Shown here: piece after piece, positions 34,999 through 43,648 of the stretch | Layout of the letters: each line of letters starts with the position of its first letter | Numbering within the stretch: position 1 is the stretch's first letter | From: Igneacidithiobacillus copahuensis | GTDB lineage: Bacteria; Pseudomonadota; Gammaproteobacteria; Acidithiobacillales; Acidithiobacillaceae | Reading direction: 5' to 3' | Length of the DNA stretch: 64,000 bases | NCBI RefSeq assembly: GCF_018854015.1 | Contig: NZ_JAAXYO010000090.1 | Coordinates: 1 to 64,000, forward strand | Program-made: the position numbers and the translations under genes | Notes under the pieces: generated by a model | Database searches by the model: none | What the model was told of the DNA's origin: nothing | What the model saw: only the letters and a program-made list of their open reading frames with translations

Positions 34999-35771
34999 GT
35001 TTTACCGTTCTCATTCCGGCGCGCATGGCGTCTTCCCGCCTTCCGGGAAAAATGCTCCTGCCCATTGGCGGACTGCCCATGATCGAGAGGGTGCGGCGTT
35101 GTGCCTTGACCAGTGGTGCGGGACGCGTGGTGGTAGCGGCAGACGACGAGCAGATCCTGGCGGCAGTGCGCGCACATGGCGGCGAGGCGGTACAGACCGA
35201 CTCGCGTCACAGTTGCGGTAGCGAGCGCCTGGCCGAGGCGGTTCAGATTCTCGGATTGCCAGCGGACGAAATCATCGTCAACCTGCAGGGCGATGAACCG
35301 CAAATGCCGGCGACACTGATGCATGCGGTGGCTGCCGCCCTTGCCGAAGATCCGGCTCTGCTGGTCGCCACCGCAGCGGTGCCCCTGACCCACTGGGAAG
35401 AACTGGTCGATCCCCACGCCGTCAAGGTGGTGCTGAACGCCGCCAAGGATGCCTTGTATTTCTCCCGGGCTCCCATTCCCTGGGAACGTGATCGCTATCC
35501 GTTGACCGAAGGCGCCGAATTGCCCGCAGGCCAGCATTGGCGCCACCTTGGTCTCTATGCCTATCGTGCTGGCTTTCTGCAGGAGTATGCACGCTGGCCG
35601 CGTTCGGCCCTGGAAGAGCTGGAGTCGTTGGAGCAACTGCGGATACTCGAACGCGGATACCGAATTCGGGTATGCTGTAGCGATGTTGTTCCGCCGATTG
35701 GGGTCGATACCCCCGCGGATCTGGCCCGCGTGCGGGCCGCATTTTCCACCCAGGAGGAGTGTTCTGCATGA
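34995..35771 (+). CDS. kdsB: 3-deoxy-manno-octulosonate cytidylyltransferase
   Basis: KdsB makes CMP-Kdo from CTP and Kdo, the activated sugar used for the lipopolysaccharide core. The 258-residue protein has the nucleotide-binding start VLIPARMASSRLPGKML, VNLQGDEPQMP and the YFSRAPIPWERD segment of the family, then HLGLYAYRAGFL. GTG at 34995 overlaps the previous stop. The gene ends in an ATGA overlap with ppa. Pyrophosphate released by this reaction is the substrate of the next gene. Confidence 0.95.
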   Translation: MSFTVLIPARMASSRLPGKMLLPIGGLPMIERVRRCALTSGAGRVVVAADDEQILAAVRAHGGEAVQTDSRHSCGSERLAEAVQILGLPADEIIVNLQGDEPQMPATLMHAVAAALAEDPALLVATAAVPLTHWEELVDPHAVKVVLNAAKDALYFSRAPIPWERDRYPLTEGAELPAGQHWRHLGLYAYRAGFLQEYARWPRSALEELESLEQLRILERGYRIRVCCSDVVPPIGVDTPADLARVRAAFSTQEECSA

Positions 35772-36292
35772 AGTTGAAGGAAATCCCCGCCGGCAAGGCC
35801 GTCCCCGATGACATCAACGTCGTCATCGAGATTCCGCAAGGCTCCAGCATCAAGTATGAGGTCGACAAGGCTTCGGAAGCCGTCTTTGTCGATCGTTTTC
35901 TCTTTACCGCCATGCACTATCCGCTGAACTATGGCTTCATCCCCAATACCCTGTCGGATGATGGCGATCCCACGGATGTGTTGGTCGTTTCCCCGCAGCC
36001 GGTGGCGCCCGGCACGGTCCTGCGTGCCCGTCCGGTAGGCGTGTTGACGATGGAAGATGAGAAAGGCCTGGATATGAAGGTGATTGCCGTGCCCCATGCC
36101 AAGATCGCACCCGGTTATGAGGCGATCAGGGACGTCAAGGATCTGCCGCAGTCCCTACTCGATCAGGTGCGGCATTTCTTTGAGCACTATAAGGATCTCG
36201 AGCCCGGCAAATGGGTAAAACTCAAGGATTGGTCCGGTGTCGAAGCCGCCCGTGAAATCATCCAAAAGGACGTTGCCCGCTTCCCGGGATAA
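35768..36292 (+). CDS. ppa: Inorganic pyrophosphatase, family I
   Basis: This 174-residue soluble enzyme hydrolyses pyrophosphate and pulls biosynthetic reactions forward. The signature DDGDPTDVLV (residues 64-73) holds the metal-binding aspartates. Other family segments are EIPQGSSIKYEVDK, YPLNYGFIPNTL and FFEHYKDLEPGKWVK. AGGAGG lies before the ATG at 35768, which overlaps the kdsB stop, so kdsB and ppa are probably translationally coupled. Confidence 0.96.
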   Translation: MKLKEIPAGKAVPDDINVVIEIPQGSSIKYEVDKASEAVFVDRFLFTAMHYPLNYGFIPNTLSDDGDPTDVLVVSPQPVAPGTVLRARPVGVLTMEDEKGLDMKVIAVPHAKIAPGYEAIRDVKDLPQSLLDQVRHFFEHYKDLEPGKWVKLKDWSGVEAAREIIQKDVARFPG

Positions 36293-36683
36293 GCCTTGCG
36301 CGCAGGCCGGTACCTTCCTAGTCCCGGCTTCCGCTGCTCTGCCTGCTGCCTTGTCCTGGGGCCGGCTGGAGGCCGACGGGCCGTTGTGGCAGAGGGTCCC
36401 GAGCCGCGATGAGTACGGCCACCTGCTTGCCGACTTTCGTATGATCTTCCCCGGTTTGCGGCGCCACAGCAGCGAGCGGCAATTGCGCACCCTGCGTCTG
36501 GTGGGCGGCGTCTTGCAGCGCTACCAGAATTGGGTGGTCTTTGCCGACCTCAACCTGCGCATGAATCTGCTTTGGGTGAGTATCCGCGCACGTCCTGGCC
36601 TGACCGTGGAAATCCCCGCCGCCATTCTCGAAGAGGTACCGGAAGCCCGCCTGCTGGCGCCTTACTGGCGCCGCCAGCGTTAG
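36237..36683 (+). CDS. Conserved-looking hypothetical protein
   Basis: I do not recognise this protein. The reading of up to 148 residues has a basic, low-complexity start that overlaps ppa by 56 bases in another frame, and a better-organised part from about residue 40 on (LSWGRLEADGPLWQRVPSRDEYGHLL; LRTLRLVGGVLQRYQNWVVFADLNLRM). The true start may be an alternative codon nearer 36300-36350. No signal peptide is seen. It lies on the same strand as ppa and converges on clpA, with the stop codons overlapping. Confidence 0.5.
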   Translation: MSKPPVKSSKRTLPASRDKPCAQAGTFLVPASAALPAALSWGRLEADGPLWQRVPSRDEYGHLLADFRMIFPGLRRHSSERQLRTLRLVGGVLQRYQNWVVFADLNLRMNLLWVSIRARPGLTVEIPAAILEEVPEARLLAPYWRRQR

Positions 36684-38929
36684 ACGGGAGCGGTCTCGGG
36701 GAGACGCAGGACGACCTTGTCTCCTTCCAGGGTTGCACTGATCTGCGTGCCCTTGGGGAGATCGCCAAAGAGGATGTGTTCCGCCAGCGGTTTTTTCAGT
36801 TCCTCCTGAATCAGCCGCGCCATTGGCCGCGCACCCATAAGCGGATCGTAGCCCTTCTTCGCTAGCCAGTCGCGCAGCTCGCTGCTGACCTCCAGGCTAT
36901 ATCCCTTCTGCAGGAGCTGTTCATCCAGTTCCATGAGCAGCTTGTCGACCACGTGCAGAATGTCCTCCCGCGCCAGGGGGGAGAAGGGCACGATGGCGTC
37001 GAGGCGGTTGCGGAATTCGGGCGCGAAGATCCGCCGAATGCTCTCCATTTCCTTGCCGGTTTCGTTCGCCTTCTGGACGAAGCCGATCGCTGCCTTTCCC
37101 TGTTCCTCAGCGCCAGCATTGGTGGTCATGACCAGAATCACCTGGCGGAAATCCACTTGCCGGCCGCTGGCATCGGTGAGTTTGCCATGATCCATGACCT
37201 GCAGGAGCACGTTGAAGATATCCGGGTGCGCCTTTTCGATTTCATCGAGGAGCAGAACGGCATGCGGCTGCTTCAAAATCGCATCGCTGAGCAGACCAGA
37301 CTGATCGTAGCCCACATAGCCAGGCGGTGCGCCAATGAGGCGCGACACGCTATGCCGCTCCATATACTCGCTCATATCAAAGCGCAGCAACGGAATACCC
37401 AAAAGCTGTGCCAGCTGCCGGGTCAGCTCGGTTTTGCCGACGCCCGTGGGGCCGGAGAAGAGGAAGGCACCAATCGGTTTCTCGGCGTGCCGCAGCCCCG
37501 CGCGGGAGAGCTTGATGGCCGCGCTCAGCTCGCGGATGGCACGATCCTGACCAAAGATCACCAGCCCCAGGTCGCGTTCGAGGTTCTTCAGTGCCGTGCG
37601 GTCGTCGAGAGAGACGGACTTGCCCGGGATACGTGCCATTTTGGCCACCATCTCCTCAATGTCATGAACGCCGATGCTCTTCTTGCGCCGCGACGGCGGG
37701 AGCAGGGCCTGGGCGGCGCCAACCTCATCGATGACGTCGATGGCCTTGTCGGGCAGGTGCCGGTCGTGGATATGCTTGATGGACAATTCCACGGCTGCAC
37801 GCAAGGCGGCGTCGGTATAGCGCAGGTGGTGATGATTCTCGAAGTGCCGTTTGAGTCCACGGAGCACCTCGACCGCCTCATCCGGGCTCGGCTCGGGCAC
37901 GTCGATCTTCTGAAAGCGGCGACTGAGGGCGCGGTCTTTCTCAAAATGCTGACGGAACTCCTGGTAAGTGGTAGCGCCGATACACTTCAGCTCCCCTGCC
38001 GCCAGAGCGGGTTTGAGCAGGTTGGAGGCATCCATGGCCCCCCCGGAAACGGCACCGGCACCGACGATAGTGTGGATCTCGTCAATGAAGAGGATGGCCT
38101 TGGGCTGTCGTTGTAGGGCCTTGAGCACTGCCTTGAGGCGCTCCTCGAAGTCGCCACGATAGCGGGAGCCGGCGATCAGGGCACCCATATCGAGGGCATA
38201 GATGGTGGCGTTTTCCAGAATTTCCGGCACGTTGCCGTAGACGATGGCACGTGCCAAACCTTCGACGATGGCCGTCTTGCCGACCCCGGGCTCACCCACG
38301 AAGAGCGGGTTGTTCTTGCGTCTGCGGGCAAGAATCTGCAATGCGCGCTCCAATTCATGGGCGCGACCAATGAGCGGATCGATGCGTCCAGCCCGGGCCA
38401 GGGCGTTGAGATTGCGCGTATACGCAGACAGCGGATCCTTGCCAGACTTGTTCTGCTCTTTCTCGGTTTCTGGTTCTTCACCTTCTTCCTGGCTATCGTC
38501 GCGCGGATGCCCGTGGGCAAGGTAGGTAACCACATCCATCCGCGATACATGTTCCTTCTGCAGAAAATACACTGCATGGGATTCCCGCTCAGCGAAGAGA
38601 GCGACCAGCACATTGGCACCGGTGACGGCATCCTTGCCGGCCGACTGCACGTGATATAAAGCACGCTGAATCACCCGCTGAAAGCCGATGGAGGGCTGAC
38701 TGTTGACGGTGCCGGCCTGTCCCAGGGAGGGAATTTTCTTGCTCAGGAATCCTCTGAGCTCGCGCCCGAGGCGCTTGCGGTCGGCGCCACAGGCATCCAG
38801 CACCTCTTGGCTGGCCGGGTTGTCGAGCAAGGCCAGCAGCAGATGCTCGACCGAGGCATACTCATGCCCAAATTCGCGCGCCGTCTGAAATGCCTGATTG
38901 ATGGACTGTTCCAAGGGCTTGTCGATCAT
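36680..38929 (-). CDS. clpA: ATP-dependent Clp protease ATP-binding subunit ClpA
   Basis: ClpA is a AAA+ unfoldase that feeds proteins to the ClpP protease. The 749 residues contain the N-terminal Clp repeat region with YASVEHLLLALLDN, a first AAA domain (GEPGVGKTAIVEGLA; ILFIDEIHTIVG) and a second (GPTGVGKTELTRQLAQLL; LLLDEIEKAHPDI). A GYVGYDQSGLL pore loop is present. It lies 3 bases after clpS, which delivers N-end-rule substrates to it. clpP is not in the window. Confidence 0.96.
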   Translation of the reverse strand: MIDKPLEQSINQAFQTAREFGHEYASVEHLLLALLDNPASQEVLDACGADRKRLGRELRGFLSKKIPSLGQAGTVNSQPSIGFQRVIQRALYHVQSAGKDAVTGANVLVALFAERESHAVYFLQKEHVSRMDVVTYLAHGHPRDDSQEEGEEPETEKEQNKSGKDPLSAYTRNLNALARAGRIDPLIGRAHELERALQILARRRKNNPLFVGEPGVGKTAIVEGLARAIVYGNVPEILENATIYALDMGALIAGSRYRGDFEERLKAVLKALQRQPKAILFIDEIHTIVGAGAVSGGAMDASNLLKPALAAGELKCIGATTYQEFRQHFEKDRALSRRFQKIDVPEPSPDEAVEVLRGLKRHFENHHHLRYTDAALRAAVELSIKHIHDRHLPDKAIDVIDEVGAAQALLPPSRRKKSIGVHDIEEMVAKMARIPGKSVSLDDRTALKNLERDLGLVIFGQDRAIRELSAAIKLSRAGLRHAEKPIGAFLFSGPTGVGKTELTRQLAQLLGIPLLRFDMSEYMERHSVSRLIGAPPGYVGYDQSGLLSDAILKQPHAVLLLDEIEKAHPDIFNVLLQVMDHGKLTDASGRQVDFRQVILVMTTNAGAEEQGKAAIGFVQKANETGKEMESIRRIFAPEFRNRLDAIVPFSPLAREDILHVVDKLLMELDEQLLQKGYSLEVSSELRDWLAKKGYDPLMGARPMARLIQEELKKPLAEHILFGDLPKGTQISATLEGDKVVLRLPETAPV

Positions 38930-38932
38930 CGC

Positions 38933-39268
38933 TCACTCCTTTTCCATGGTACAGCGCAAGGGATGCTGATGCTGACGGGCATCAGCCGTGACCAGGGTGA
39001 CCTTGGTTTCCGCGAGATCAAAGGGGTAGACCCCACAGATGCCTTTGCCTTGATTGTGCACCTCCATCATGATCTGGAGGGCGTCTTCGTGGCTCTTGTG
39101 AAAGTATTCTTCGAGGATGCGTACTACATAGTCCATGGGAGTGAAGTCATCGTTGAGCAGACAGACCCGATACAGGCGCGGCTCGCGGATCTGGGTTTGC
39201 CGCTCCAGGACAGGTTGCTGAGGATTTCTTCGCGTTGCCACACCAATACTCCCAAAAACTCTCTCCAT
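38933..39268 (-). CDS. clpS: ClpS adaptor protein
   Basis: ClpS, 111 residues, binds N-degron proteins and the ClpA N-domain. The signature LLNDDFTPMDYVVRILEEYF and the segment VHNQGKGICGVYPFDLAETK are typical. An extended, charged N-terminus of about 28 residues is variable in this family, so the exact start is not certain. It is the first gene of a clpS-clpA operon. Confidence 0.93.
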   Translation of the reverse strand: MERVFGSIGVATRRNPQQPVLERQTQIREPRLYRVCLLNDDFTPMDYVVRILEEYFHKSHEDALQIMMEVHNQGKGICGVYPFDLAETKVTLVTADARQHQHPLRCTMEKE

Positions 39269-39303
39269 TCATTGTGGCGCCTGATCCGGCTCCAGGCAAG
39301 GCA

Positions 39304-39333
39304 AAGGGCCGAAGAGAAACCCCTTCGGCCCTT
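39304..39333 (-). terminator. Probable terminator after the parvulin gene
   Basis: An 11-base perfect stem AAGGGCCGAAG...CTTCGGCCCTT with an 8-base loop lies 23 bases past the stop codon at 39356 on the minus strand. The T-tract after it is short (CCCTTTGCC), so termination may be partial. Confidence 0.6.
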
Positions 39334-39355
39334 GCAGCGCCAGAGTAACGAGAAA

Positions 39356-40132
39356 TTACTTGGTGATGTTGATGGTAGCCTTGCTCCGCAGATCCGATAC
39401 GAACTTGGCGGCCTCCTGCTGCTGCAGCTGGGCCTTGATACGGTCCTGCATGGAGCTCAAGGAAGGCGGGGTGACCGGTCGGGTAGCCTGCACTTCGATG
39501 ATGTGGTAACCAAATTGGGTCTGTACCGGGCCGACGGGCTTGTCGATGGGCGCCGTTTCCACAGCCTGCGCGAAGGGTGGTACCACCATGCCGGGAACGA
39601 TCCAGCCGAGCTCGCCACCGTGTGCGGCACTACCCTTGTCGATGGAGTACTTTTCGGCAAGCTTGGCGAACTTCTGGCCTGACTTCAGATCGGCCATGAT
39701 CTTGTCCGCCTCAGCCTTGGTCTTCACCAGGATATGGCGCACTTCATATTCTTTCTTGCCCATGGCCGCGACGAATTTGTCGTAGGCGTTCTGAACGTCG
39801 GCCTGGGAAACGGGATGGGCCTTGACATAGGATTCGACCGCGGCGTCCGCCAGGATCTGCCGCTTGGCCAGGCCCAGGCGTTCCTGCACCGCTGCGGACT
39901 GGGCTAGGCCGTGCTGATCCGCATACTGCGAGAGCACTTCCATGTTGACCAGATTCTGAATGACCTGCTCGCGAGCATTGGGCTCTTTCGCGAGGTCCGG
40001 GCTCATGCTCATGATTTCCTGCACCTGGCTGTTGTCGATGGCATGACCATTGACGGTAGCCGCTGGCGCAGCGAAGACGGGCAGAGAAAAAGCACCGACC
40101 ATGCCGGCGAGAACAACTGCGCGAAGTTTCAT
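39356..40132 (-). CDS. Periplasmic parvulin-type peptidyl-prolyl isomerase
   Basis: This 258-residue protein has a signal peptide (MKLRAVVLAGMVGAFSLPVFA, cleaved about AAP), an N-terminal helical SurA-like chaperone part, and a rotamase domain from about 130 (VRHILVKTKAEADKIMADL; GGELGWIVPGMVVPPFAQAV; TQFGYHIIEV). It helps periplasmic or outer-membrane proteins fold. The start at 40132 is chosen for the signal peptide; an upstream reading to 40321 has no such feature. The same fold is found in PpiC and PrsA-like proteins. Confidence 0.9.
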   Translation of the reverse strand: MKLRAVVLAGMVGAFSLPVFAAPAATVNGHAIDNSQVQEIMSMSPDLAKEPNAREQVIQNLVNMEVLSQYADQHGLAQSAAVQERLGLAKRQILADAAVESYVKAHPVSQADVQNAYDKFVAAMGKKEYEVRHILVKTKAEADKIMADLKSGQKFAKLAEKYSIDKGSAAHGGELGWIVPGMVVPPFAQAVETAPIDKPVGPVQTQFGYHIIEVQATRPVTPPSLSSMQDRIKAQLQQQEAAKFVSDLRSKATINITK

Positions 40133-40181
40133 GCGTTTTCCTTCAGTTTGATTGAGACGAAGCATTATCCATGGGGACAGA

Positions 40182-40769
40182 TCAAAGGTAAACCGGTGGC
40201 CTTTGCAAGGCCGTTTCCACCGCCATTCCCCGTTCCCGGCCAAAGAGCTGGACGACGAGGTCGAGAGCGAAGTCCATCGCGGTCCCCGGACCGCGGGAAC
40301 TGGTAAGCGAACCATCGACAACGACGGTCGCAGTCTGAAATTGATAGTCTGTGCTCTGCGGATCGAGGGCGCCGGGATAACTGGTCACTTTTTTGTTGCG
40401 CAGTACGTCCAGCTCGGCAAGCAAAGAGGGAGCCGCACAAATGGCCGCGACTCTCTCAGCACCGGCGCTACGCTCGATGATTTTGTTGCGCAAGCTGGTG
40501 GATTGCCGCAGGCGCTCCACCCCACCCGCTCCGCCGGGGAGCAGTAGCAGATCCATTGGCGCATCGGCACATTCGCTCCAACTGCAATCCGGCAGGAGGC
40601 GCACGCCCCGGGAGGCGGTGACCGCACGCGTGCCATCCACTCCGGCCAGACAGACCTCCGCGCCGGCGCGGCGCAGAATGTCGGCGCAAATTACCACCTC
40701 CATCTCCTCGCAACCATCGGCAATCGGAATGACTACTTTCGGTACTGGCGCCACCTTCTCCCCCTGCAT
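40182..40769 (-). CDS. DJ-1/PfpI-family protein (YajL/ThiJ-like)
   Basis: This 195-residue cytoplasmic protein has the DJ-1 fold. Its early Glu is in ADGCEEMEVV (the residue that polarises the cysteine), and the reactive cysteine lies in VAAICAAPSLLAELDVL. Similar proteins such as YajL protect against oxidative or electrophile stress; some have been described as deglycases. ATG at 40769 is preferred to GTG at 40775. It follows ctpA with about 7 bases between, so it may be the last gene of the gpmI-envC-ctpA string. Confidence 0.88.
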   Translation of the reverse strand: MQGEKVAPVPKVVIPIADGCEEMEVVICADILRRAGAEVCLAGVDGTRAVTASRGVRLLPDCSWSECADAPMDLLLLPGGAGGVERLRQSTSLRNKIIERSAGAERVAAICAAPSLLAELDVLRNKKVTSYPGALDPQSTDYQFQTATVVVDGSLTSSRGPGTAMDFALDLVVQLFGRERGMAVETALQRPPVYL

Positions 40770-40775
40770 TCTCAC

Positions 40776-42194
40776 TCAGGCAGCTTTGACCCTGGCGTCG
40801 GCATTTTTATCCCGACTGGGATAGATCGGTAACGGGACGACTTTTTTTACCGACTTTCCATCCTGCATCACCTCCACGGCATTGCCCTGCAGAATCTCCA
40901 GGGCCTTGCGCAGCACAAAATCGGTGGCCAGATCCGGACCCTCGGACGGCGTCTGCTTTTGCTGGTTGGTGGCGGGCGGTGTCGGCTCCGCAATCTCGAA
41001 CTGTGGCTGCACTTTCTGACACTGGTCCGGCGCCTCGAGCATTCCCTCCAATTCCGATTCCTTGAGCAAAGCGGCATCGATCTGTCGCTCTTCCGGGTTG
41101 CTGGGGACGATGGCAACGTTGGGGACGATTCCTTGCCCCTGAATGGAGCAGCCCGCTGGCGTGTAGTACAGCGCCGTGGTCAGTTTGAGTGCGCCACCGT
41201 TATCCAGGCGAATGACGGACTGCACGGAACCCTTGCCAAAGCTGCGACTACCGAGCACCAAAGCGCGGCCATCATCCTTAAGGGCGCCGGTCACGATTTC
41301 CGCAGCGGAGGCTGTACCCCCGTTGATCAATACGATCACGGGGGCACCATGCAGCAGGTCGGGACCATGGGCGCGAAAGCGCATGTCACTGCTCCCGGTG
41401 CGGCCCTTGGTATAGACGATCAGCCCCTGATTCAGGAAGGTGTCGGCGGTTTCCACTCCCGCCTGCAGTACCCCACCCGGGTTATTGCGCAAATCGAGAA
41501 TGAGTCCCTTCAGTTTGCCATCGGCATCCTTTTCAAGCTCTTTGACGGCCGCCTGCACGGCATTGCCGGTGTTATCCTGGAACTGGCTGATGCGCAGATA
41601 GCCGTAGTCGGGGGCGATCATCTGGTAGCGCACACTCTGTACCTTGATGATGGCGCGCGTCAGGGTGACCTGCAGGGGGACGCTGCTGTGCGGTCGCAGC
41701 AGGGTGAGACTGACCTGGCTACCCGGCTTGCCACGCATCTCGTCCACCGCCTTCTGCAGACCCAGACCCTCCACCGCTTTGCCATTGATCTTGATGATGA
41801 GATCGCCAGCATGAATCCCTGCCCGCGCGGCGGGGGTGCCGTCGATGGGAGTGACCACCCGCAGGAGCCCATGATCCGGGGTGATCTCGATGCCCACGCC
41901 ACCAAAGCGGCCATCGGTGAAGACCTGCATCTGTTTCCATTCCTTGGGAGTGAGATAGGCGGAATGTGGATCCAGGGCATGCACCATACCGGCGATGGCC
42001 CCTTGCATCAGTTTCTGGTCGGAGCTAGGGTCGACGTAGTCCGATTTGATCAGCGCAAACACCTGGCTGAAGGTCTGGATTTCCTGGAGGGGAATGGTCT
42101 GACTCTCTTCTGCCCGGGCAGGAACCGGACCCAGAGCCAGGACCACGATGGTCAGGACGGGTATACAGATTTGCAGAATGCGCGTCGTCATCAT
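40776..42194 (-). CDS. ctpA: C-terminal processing peptidase, S41 family
   Basis: This 472-residue periplasmic serine protease has a signal peptide (cleavage near ARA-EES) and a PDZ domain at about 95-180 (RFGGVGIEITPDHGLLRVVTPIDGTPA). The S41 catalytic core has Ser 296 in GGTASAAEIVTGAL and Lys 321 in SRSFGKGSVQ. Its place downstream of envC is a well-conserved arrangement, and in some bacteria such proteases control cell-wall hydrolases. ATG at 42194 is preferred to GTG at 42212 because the signal peptide starts there. Confidence 0.93.
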   Translation of the reverse strand: MMTTRILQICIPVLTIVVLALGPVPARAEESQTIPLQEIQTFSQVFALIKSDYVDPSSDQKLMQGAIAGMVHALDPHSAYLTPKEWKQMQVFTDGRFGGVGIEITPDHGLLRVVTPIDGTPAARAGIHAGDLIIKINGKAVEGLGLQKAVDEMRGKPGSQVSLTLLRPHSSVPLQVTLTRAIIKVQSVRYQMIAPDYGYLRISQFQDNTGNAVQAAVKELEKDADGKLKGLILDLRNNPGGVLQAGVETADTFLNQGLIVYTKGRTGSSDMRFRAHGPDLLHGAPVIVLINGGTASAAEIVTGALKDDGRALVLGSRSFGKGSVQSVIRLDNGGALKLTTALYYTPAGCSIQGQGIVPNVAIVPSNPEERQIDAALLKESELEGMLEAPDQCQKVQPQFEIAEPTPPATNQQKQTPSEGPDLATDFVLRKALEILQGNAVEVMQDGKSVKKVVPLPIYPSRDKNADARVKAA

Positions 42195-42214
42195 GGCTCC
42201 AGAACCTTGCACTG

Positions 42215-43648
42215 CTAGCGAATGAAATTCAATGGGTTGACCGGGTGACCCTGGCTGCGGATCTCGAGATAGAGGCCGTCATCGCCCATCTCACCGCCGC
42301 TGCCGACCGTCCCTACCAGGCTACTGGTTTGCAGCTTCTGACCGACCTGCACGGCCGGCTTGGCCAGGTGCCCGTAAATGGCCAGAACGAGATTGGCTTG
42401 TTGGACAATGACGATCTCGCCATAACCACGCAACGGACCGGCGTATAGGACCATGCCCGGGGCGATGGCGTGTACTGGCGTGCTCGCTGGCGCGGCAAAG
42501 GTAATCCCCTGCCAGTTCGGCCCGCCTTGTACCCGCGGCGTGCCAAAGAGATGGCGCACCGGCGCACTGACGGGAGGAGGGAAGCTGCCGTGACCCACGG
42601 CGCTGTTGGTTGGCGGGGCAATACTGGGCGTGGCCGGCGGAACCGTCGCAATTGGCGGAGCCTGCACCGGCGTTGGCGGGGGTGGCTGATGCAGCTCTTT
42701 CTGCAGCTGTTCGGCACGTTTTTGCTCGGCGGCGGCTTGCGCCGCGATCCGGGCACGCTCCTGCGCCGCGGCGCGCGCGGCAGCCCGCCGTTCTGCAGCC
42801 GCACGGGCCGCGGCTTGTTCTGCCGCCCGCCGCTCTGCCGCCAGACGTTCGGCCGCGCGTTTGCGTGCCGCAGCCTCGGCCGCCGCCCTTTCCGCTGCCA
42901 GTTGCTGCGCGTACTGCACCGAGAGCCGCTGCACCAAGCCGTTCAGAATATTGGCGTTGGCCTGCAGATTGGCAATCTTGGCCTGATCGGCGGCAATGCG
43001 CTTCACCAGTTGTTCTTCCAGTGTGGCATGCTGATTCCGTTGGGCCTCCAGGGTGGTTTCCTGATGTTGCGTCTGCCCTGCCAGTTGCGCGAGATGGGAC
43101 TCTTGTTGCTTTTTCCGCTCCTGCGTCTTGATGATCTCTTTGCCCGTTGTCTGCGTCTTCGCGATCAATTCTAGACGCGCCTTGGCCAAGGCCTGATAGT
43201 AGACGCTGAGGCGCCCGATTTCGGCCGGCTTTTCCGTTTGCAGCCAGACCGCGAGTGGGGTTTCCCCACCCAACATGTAGGCGGCGCGCAACTGCTCGGC
43301 GAGGATTTTTTTCTGCGTTTGCAATTCTTGTTGCAGCTTGTCAATTTGACCTTGCAGTTTGCTGATTTCCTGTTGTGTTTGCTGGCGCTGCTGCTGAATG
43401 CCTTGCAGCTGGTGTTGGGTGGATTGGATACGCTGGTCGAGTTGGGCGATCTCGCTACGGAGCTCTGCCTGGGTTTTCTGCTTATCCGCCAACCGCGCCT
43501 GCAGCGCCGAAACATTCTGGTGGATGGACTCCAGGCGGGCCTTGTTCTCGTGAATTTTCTGCGGCAGATTGCTCGCCTGGGCGGCGCCGATGCCTACCCA
43601 GAAAAGGGCGCTGCCCAGCAGGACGGCAGTAGGGGTCAGATCCTTCAC
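42215..43648 (-). CDS. envC: EnvC-type murein hydrolase activator (LytM domain)
   Basis: This 477-residue periplasmic protein has a signal peptide (ends AAQA-SNL), a long coiled coil rich in Gln, Lys and Ala at about 28-310, a Pro-rich linker, and a C-terminal M23/LytM domain. The first zinc ligands of active M23 enzymes (H-x3-D) are replaced: the segment reads NWQGITFAAP. The domain is therefore probably catalytically dead and activates an amidase, as EnvC does for AmiA/AmiB at the division site. It overlaps gpmI by 4 bases and lies just before ctpA. Confidence 0.92.
   Translation of the reverse strand: MKDLTPTAVLLGSALFWVGIGAAQASNLPQKIHENKARLESIHQNVSALQARLADKQKTQAELRSEIAQLDQRIQSTQHQLQGIQQQRQQTQQEISKLQGQIDKLQQELQTQKKILAEQLRAAYMLGGETPLAVWLQTEKPAEIGRLSVYYQALAKARLELIAKTQTTGKEIIKTQERKKQQESHLAQLAGQTQHQETTLEAQRNQHATLEEQLVKRIAADQAKIANLQANANILNGLVQRLSVQYAQQLAAERAAAEAAARKRAAERLAAERRAAEQAAARAAAERRAAARAAAQERARIAAQAAAEQKRAEQLQKELHQPPPPTPVQAPPIATVPPATPSIAPPTNSAVGHGSFPPPVSAPVRHLFGTPRVQGGPNWQGITFAAPASTPVHAIAPGMVLYAGPLRGYGEIVIVQQANLVLAIYGHLAKPAVQVGQKLQTSSLVGTVGSGGEMGDDGLYLEIRSQGHPVNPLNFIR

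Noticed and set aside
40959..42218. 419-codon plus-strand frame opposite ctpA
   Set aside because: No known fold; the minus strand has the S41 peptidase with its Ser and Lys.
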